Below, piece by piece: positions 6,343 through 7,490 of a DNA stretch of 7,490 bases. The DNA is taken from the NCBI GenBank assembly GCA_050256555.1, contig JBBWWC010000084.1, forward strand, positions 1 to 7,490, given 5' to 3'. The notes beneath the pieces were generated by a model, which did not search any database, had not been told where the DNA came from, and saw nothing but the letters and a program-made list of their open reading frames with translations. The stretch comes from UBA1146 sp050256555. GTDB lineage: Bacteria; Planctomycetota; UBA8108; UBA1146. The position numbers and the translations under genes are program-made. Each line of letters begins with the position of its first letter. The first letter of the stretch is position 1.

Positions 6343-7482
6343 CTACCCTTCCGCCTCGTCGTCTTCGTCAGCCCCATCCTCTGGTTCTTCACCATCGACG
6401 GGCCGGAAGACCTTGTAACGAATATTCCTGAGACGAACAGAATCTTCCGGCCTGAGGAGAATTGCGATGCCCCCCATCGGGAAGTACGGCCTGGTGTCTT
6501 CATCCAGAGCATCGAGCGAATCGAGGTCTGTAATGCTGACAAGTCCTTCCTTGAGTTCTACCCGTAAACGAGTCCACTCTTCTTCTTCAGAGTCGAAACT
6601 GTGTACATCGTAATTCTTGACTGCCGAACCCGGTCTGATTCCCGCAGTGATTCCCAGATTCACGGCATCACCGGCGACCAGCTGCACCTCCAGCTCGACG
6701 ACGTATTCCTCCCAGGAATCCTCGCCGATCTCGAGTTGCGCAGGACCAGTGCTGGAATTGGTGCCGACCACCTCGCCCTGCTCTTCAGTCCAGACTTCAG
6801 CATCCGGATCAGAAGCCGAAGCTCTGAAAGAGGAGAGGTAAGCATCGATGACCAGATCCGTCCATGAGATGGCCTTTTCCGCATCCCTTGCAGCCCGCGC
6901 CGCCACGTACTCGACCAGATATTCTTCGATCATGGTGCGAACCTCGACGTATTCGCTGGTGTCCTTGTAATCTCTGGAGAACGATTCCAGCAGGCCGATG
7001 GCAGATGCGAGCTCTTCCTGGCGTCGATAACCTCGCGCCTGGCGCGTGATGCGTTCAAAATCAACTTCGGCCCTCTGTCGTAGAGCTACCCGATCACACA
7101 ATTGCTGCCACTCTTTATGAGCAACGGTCATCGAGTAAGTACCGTCGGGGTCGAAGTCTTCCAGAAGGCGCTCCGCAGCCAGCGGATCCCCCTCGGAGAT
7201 CAAGCGATCCACCTTGCCCGCGATTTCTTCCAGATGCTTCTTTCCCGAATCCTCACGAACCTGGAGCTGCTCGGTCAGAAGTTTCTGCGCTTTGACTGAA
7301 TAGGGCGTTCCATCGGCGGCATAAACCAGATCTTCAAGGTTGGCGATCCAGTCCTCGAACCGATCCGGGTATTTACGGATCGCTCCGGAAAGCCCTTCGT
7401 AACGTTCCTTGTATTTCTGCAGGCGAATCTCCTGCATCTTGCGAGCGATCTCTGCCTGGGTCAGTCGAGGTTTTTTATCCAC
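6343..7482 (-). CDS. Unknown protein: helical N-terminal half plus LamG/DUF1080-like domain (5' end uncertain)
   Basis: I do not recognise a named family. From GTG 7482 the frame gives 379 residues, but it stays open to the window edge and only 8 nt upstream are visible, so the true start may lie further right. Residues 1-220 are highly charged and predicted helical, with repeat-like stretches (SEGDPLAAERLLEDF at 96-110; ELASAIGLLESFSRDY at 157-172) that recall TPR-type packing. Residues 228-360 look like a jelly-roll (concanavalin/LamG, 3-keto-disaccharide-hydrolase or DUF1080-like): an early Trp (231), alternating strands, WTRLRVEL (303-310), GGIAILL (337-343) and a closing RLRNIRYKVF (350-359). 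The tail 364-379 is mostly Asp/Glu. No signal peptide or membrane span is visible, so it is probably cytoplasmic if the start is near. It lies directly upstream of the sensorless kinase in the same orientation, so it may be an operon partner. The domain reading is by eye. Confidence 0.8.
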   Translation of the reverse strand: MDKKPRLTQAEIARKMQEIRLQKYKERYEGLSGAIRKYPDRFEDWIANLEDLVYAADGTPYSVKAQKLLTEQLQVREDSGKKHLEEIAGKVDRLISEGDPLAAERLLEDFDPDGTYSMTVAHKEWQQLCDRVALRQRAEVDFERITRQARGYRRQEELASAIGLLESFSRDYKDTSEYVEVRTMIEEYLVEYVAARAARDAEKAISWTDLVIDAYLSSFRASASDPDAEVWTEEQGEVVGTNSSTGPAQLEIGEDSWEEYVVELEVQLVAGDAVNLGITAGIRPGSAVKNYDVHSFDSEEEEWTRLRVELKEGLVSITDLDSLDALDEDTRPYFPMGGIAILLRPEDSVRLRNIRYKVFRPVDGEEPEDGADEDDEAEG

Positions 7483-7490
7483 CGGGGGAG

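Noticed and set aside
5610..6542. Longer 310-residue version of the histidine kinase
   Set aside because: The extra N-terminal residues overlap the upstream gene by 200 nt in another frame, look like out-of-frame translation (rich in Ser, Arg and Met) and have no family resemblance.

Overview
This 7,490-bp window reads as an ordinary, densely coded bacterial chromosome segment with every credible gene on the minus strand. Transcription therefore runs from high to low coordinates. No tRNA, rRNA, CRISPR array, insertion sequence or phage gene was seen. The organism is probably a Gram-negative-type bacterium. The sensorless histidine kinase and the helical protein joined to a laminin-G/DUF1080-like domain recall Planctomycetota or related phyla, but that is a weak impression from protein style, not a phylogenetic result.

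Layout in transcription order: (1) 7482-6343 (open at the right edge), a cytoplasmic helical protein with a C-terminal beta-sandwich-like domain and a very acidic tail, function unknown. (2) about 6332-5610, a small soluble histidine kinase with only the catalytic core. (3) 5613-4192, an NtrC-class sigma-54 activator whose start overlaps the kinase stop by 4 nt (ATGA). (4) 4191-3964, a gap rich in small inverted repeats. (5) 3963-2029, DnaK. (6) 1994-1951, a strong intrinsic terminator after dnaK. (7) 1950-1730, a leader region before prkA with a near-consensus -24/-12 element, a 13-bp palindrome and a 10-bp inverted repeat. (8) 1729 to the left edge, PrkA (YeaG family), cut off by the window before its C-terminus.

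How the genes may work together: genes 1-3 look like one operon making a cytoplasmic two-component system. The kinase has no sensing domain of its own, so the helical/beta-sandwich protein encoded immediately upstream is a candidate input partner (inference). The response regulator keeps the GAFTGA loop and should work with sigma-54 RNA polymerase. The best sigma-54-like promoter in the window lies in front of prkA, whose E. coli homologue belongs to the nitrogen-stress (NtrC) regulon, so local control of prkA is a testable idea. DnaK and PrkA are both stress-related ATPases. I saw no CIRCE element or convincing heat-shock promoter in front of dnaK. Nothing here is clearly a new system; the most interesting points are the possible sensor-partner arrangement and the prkA leader.
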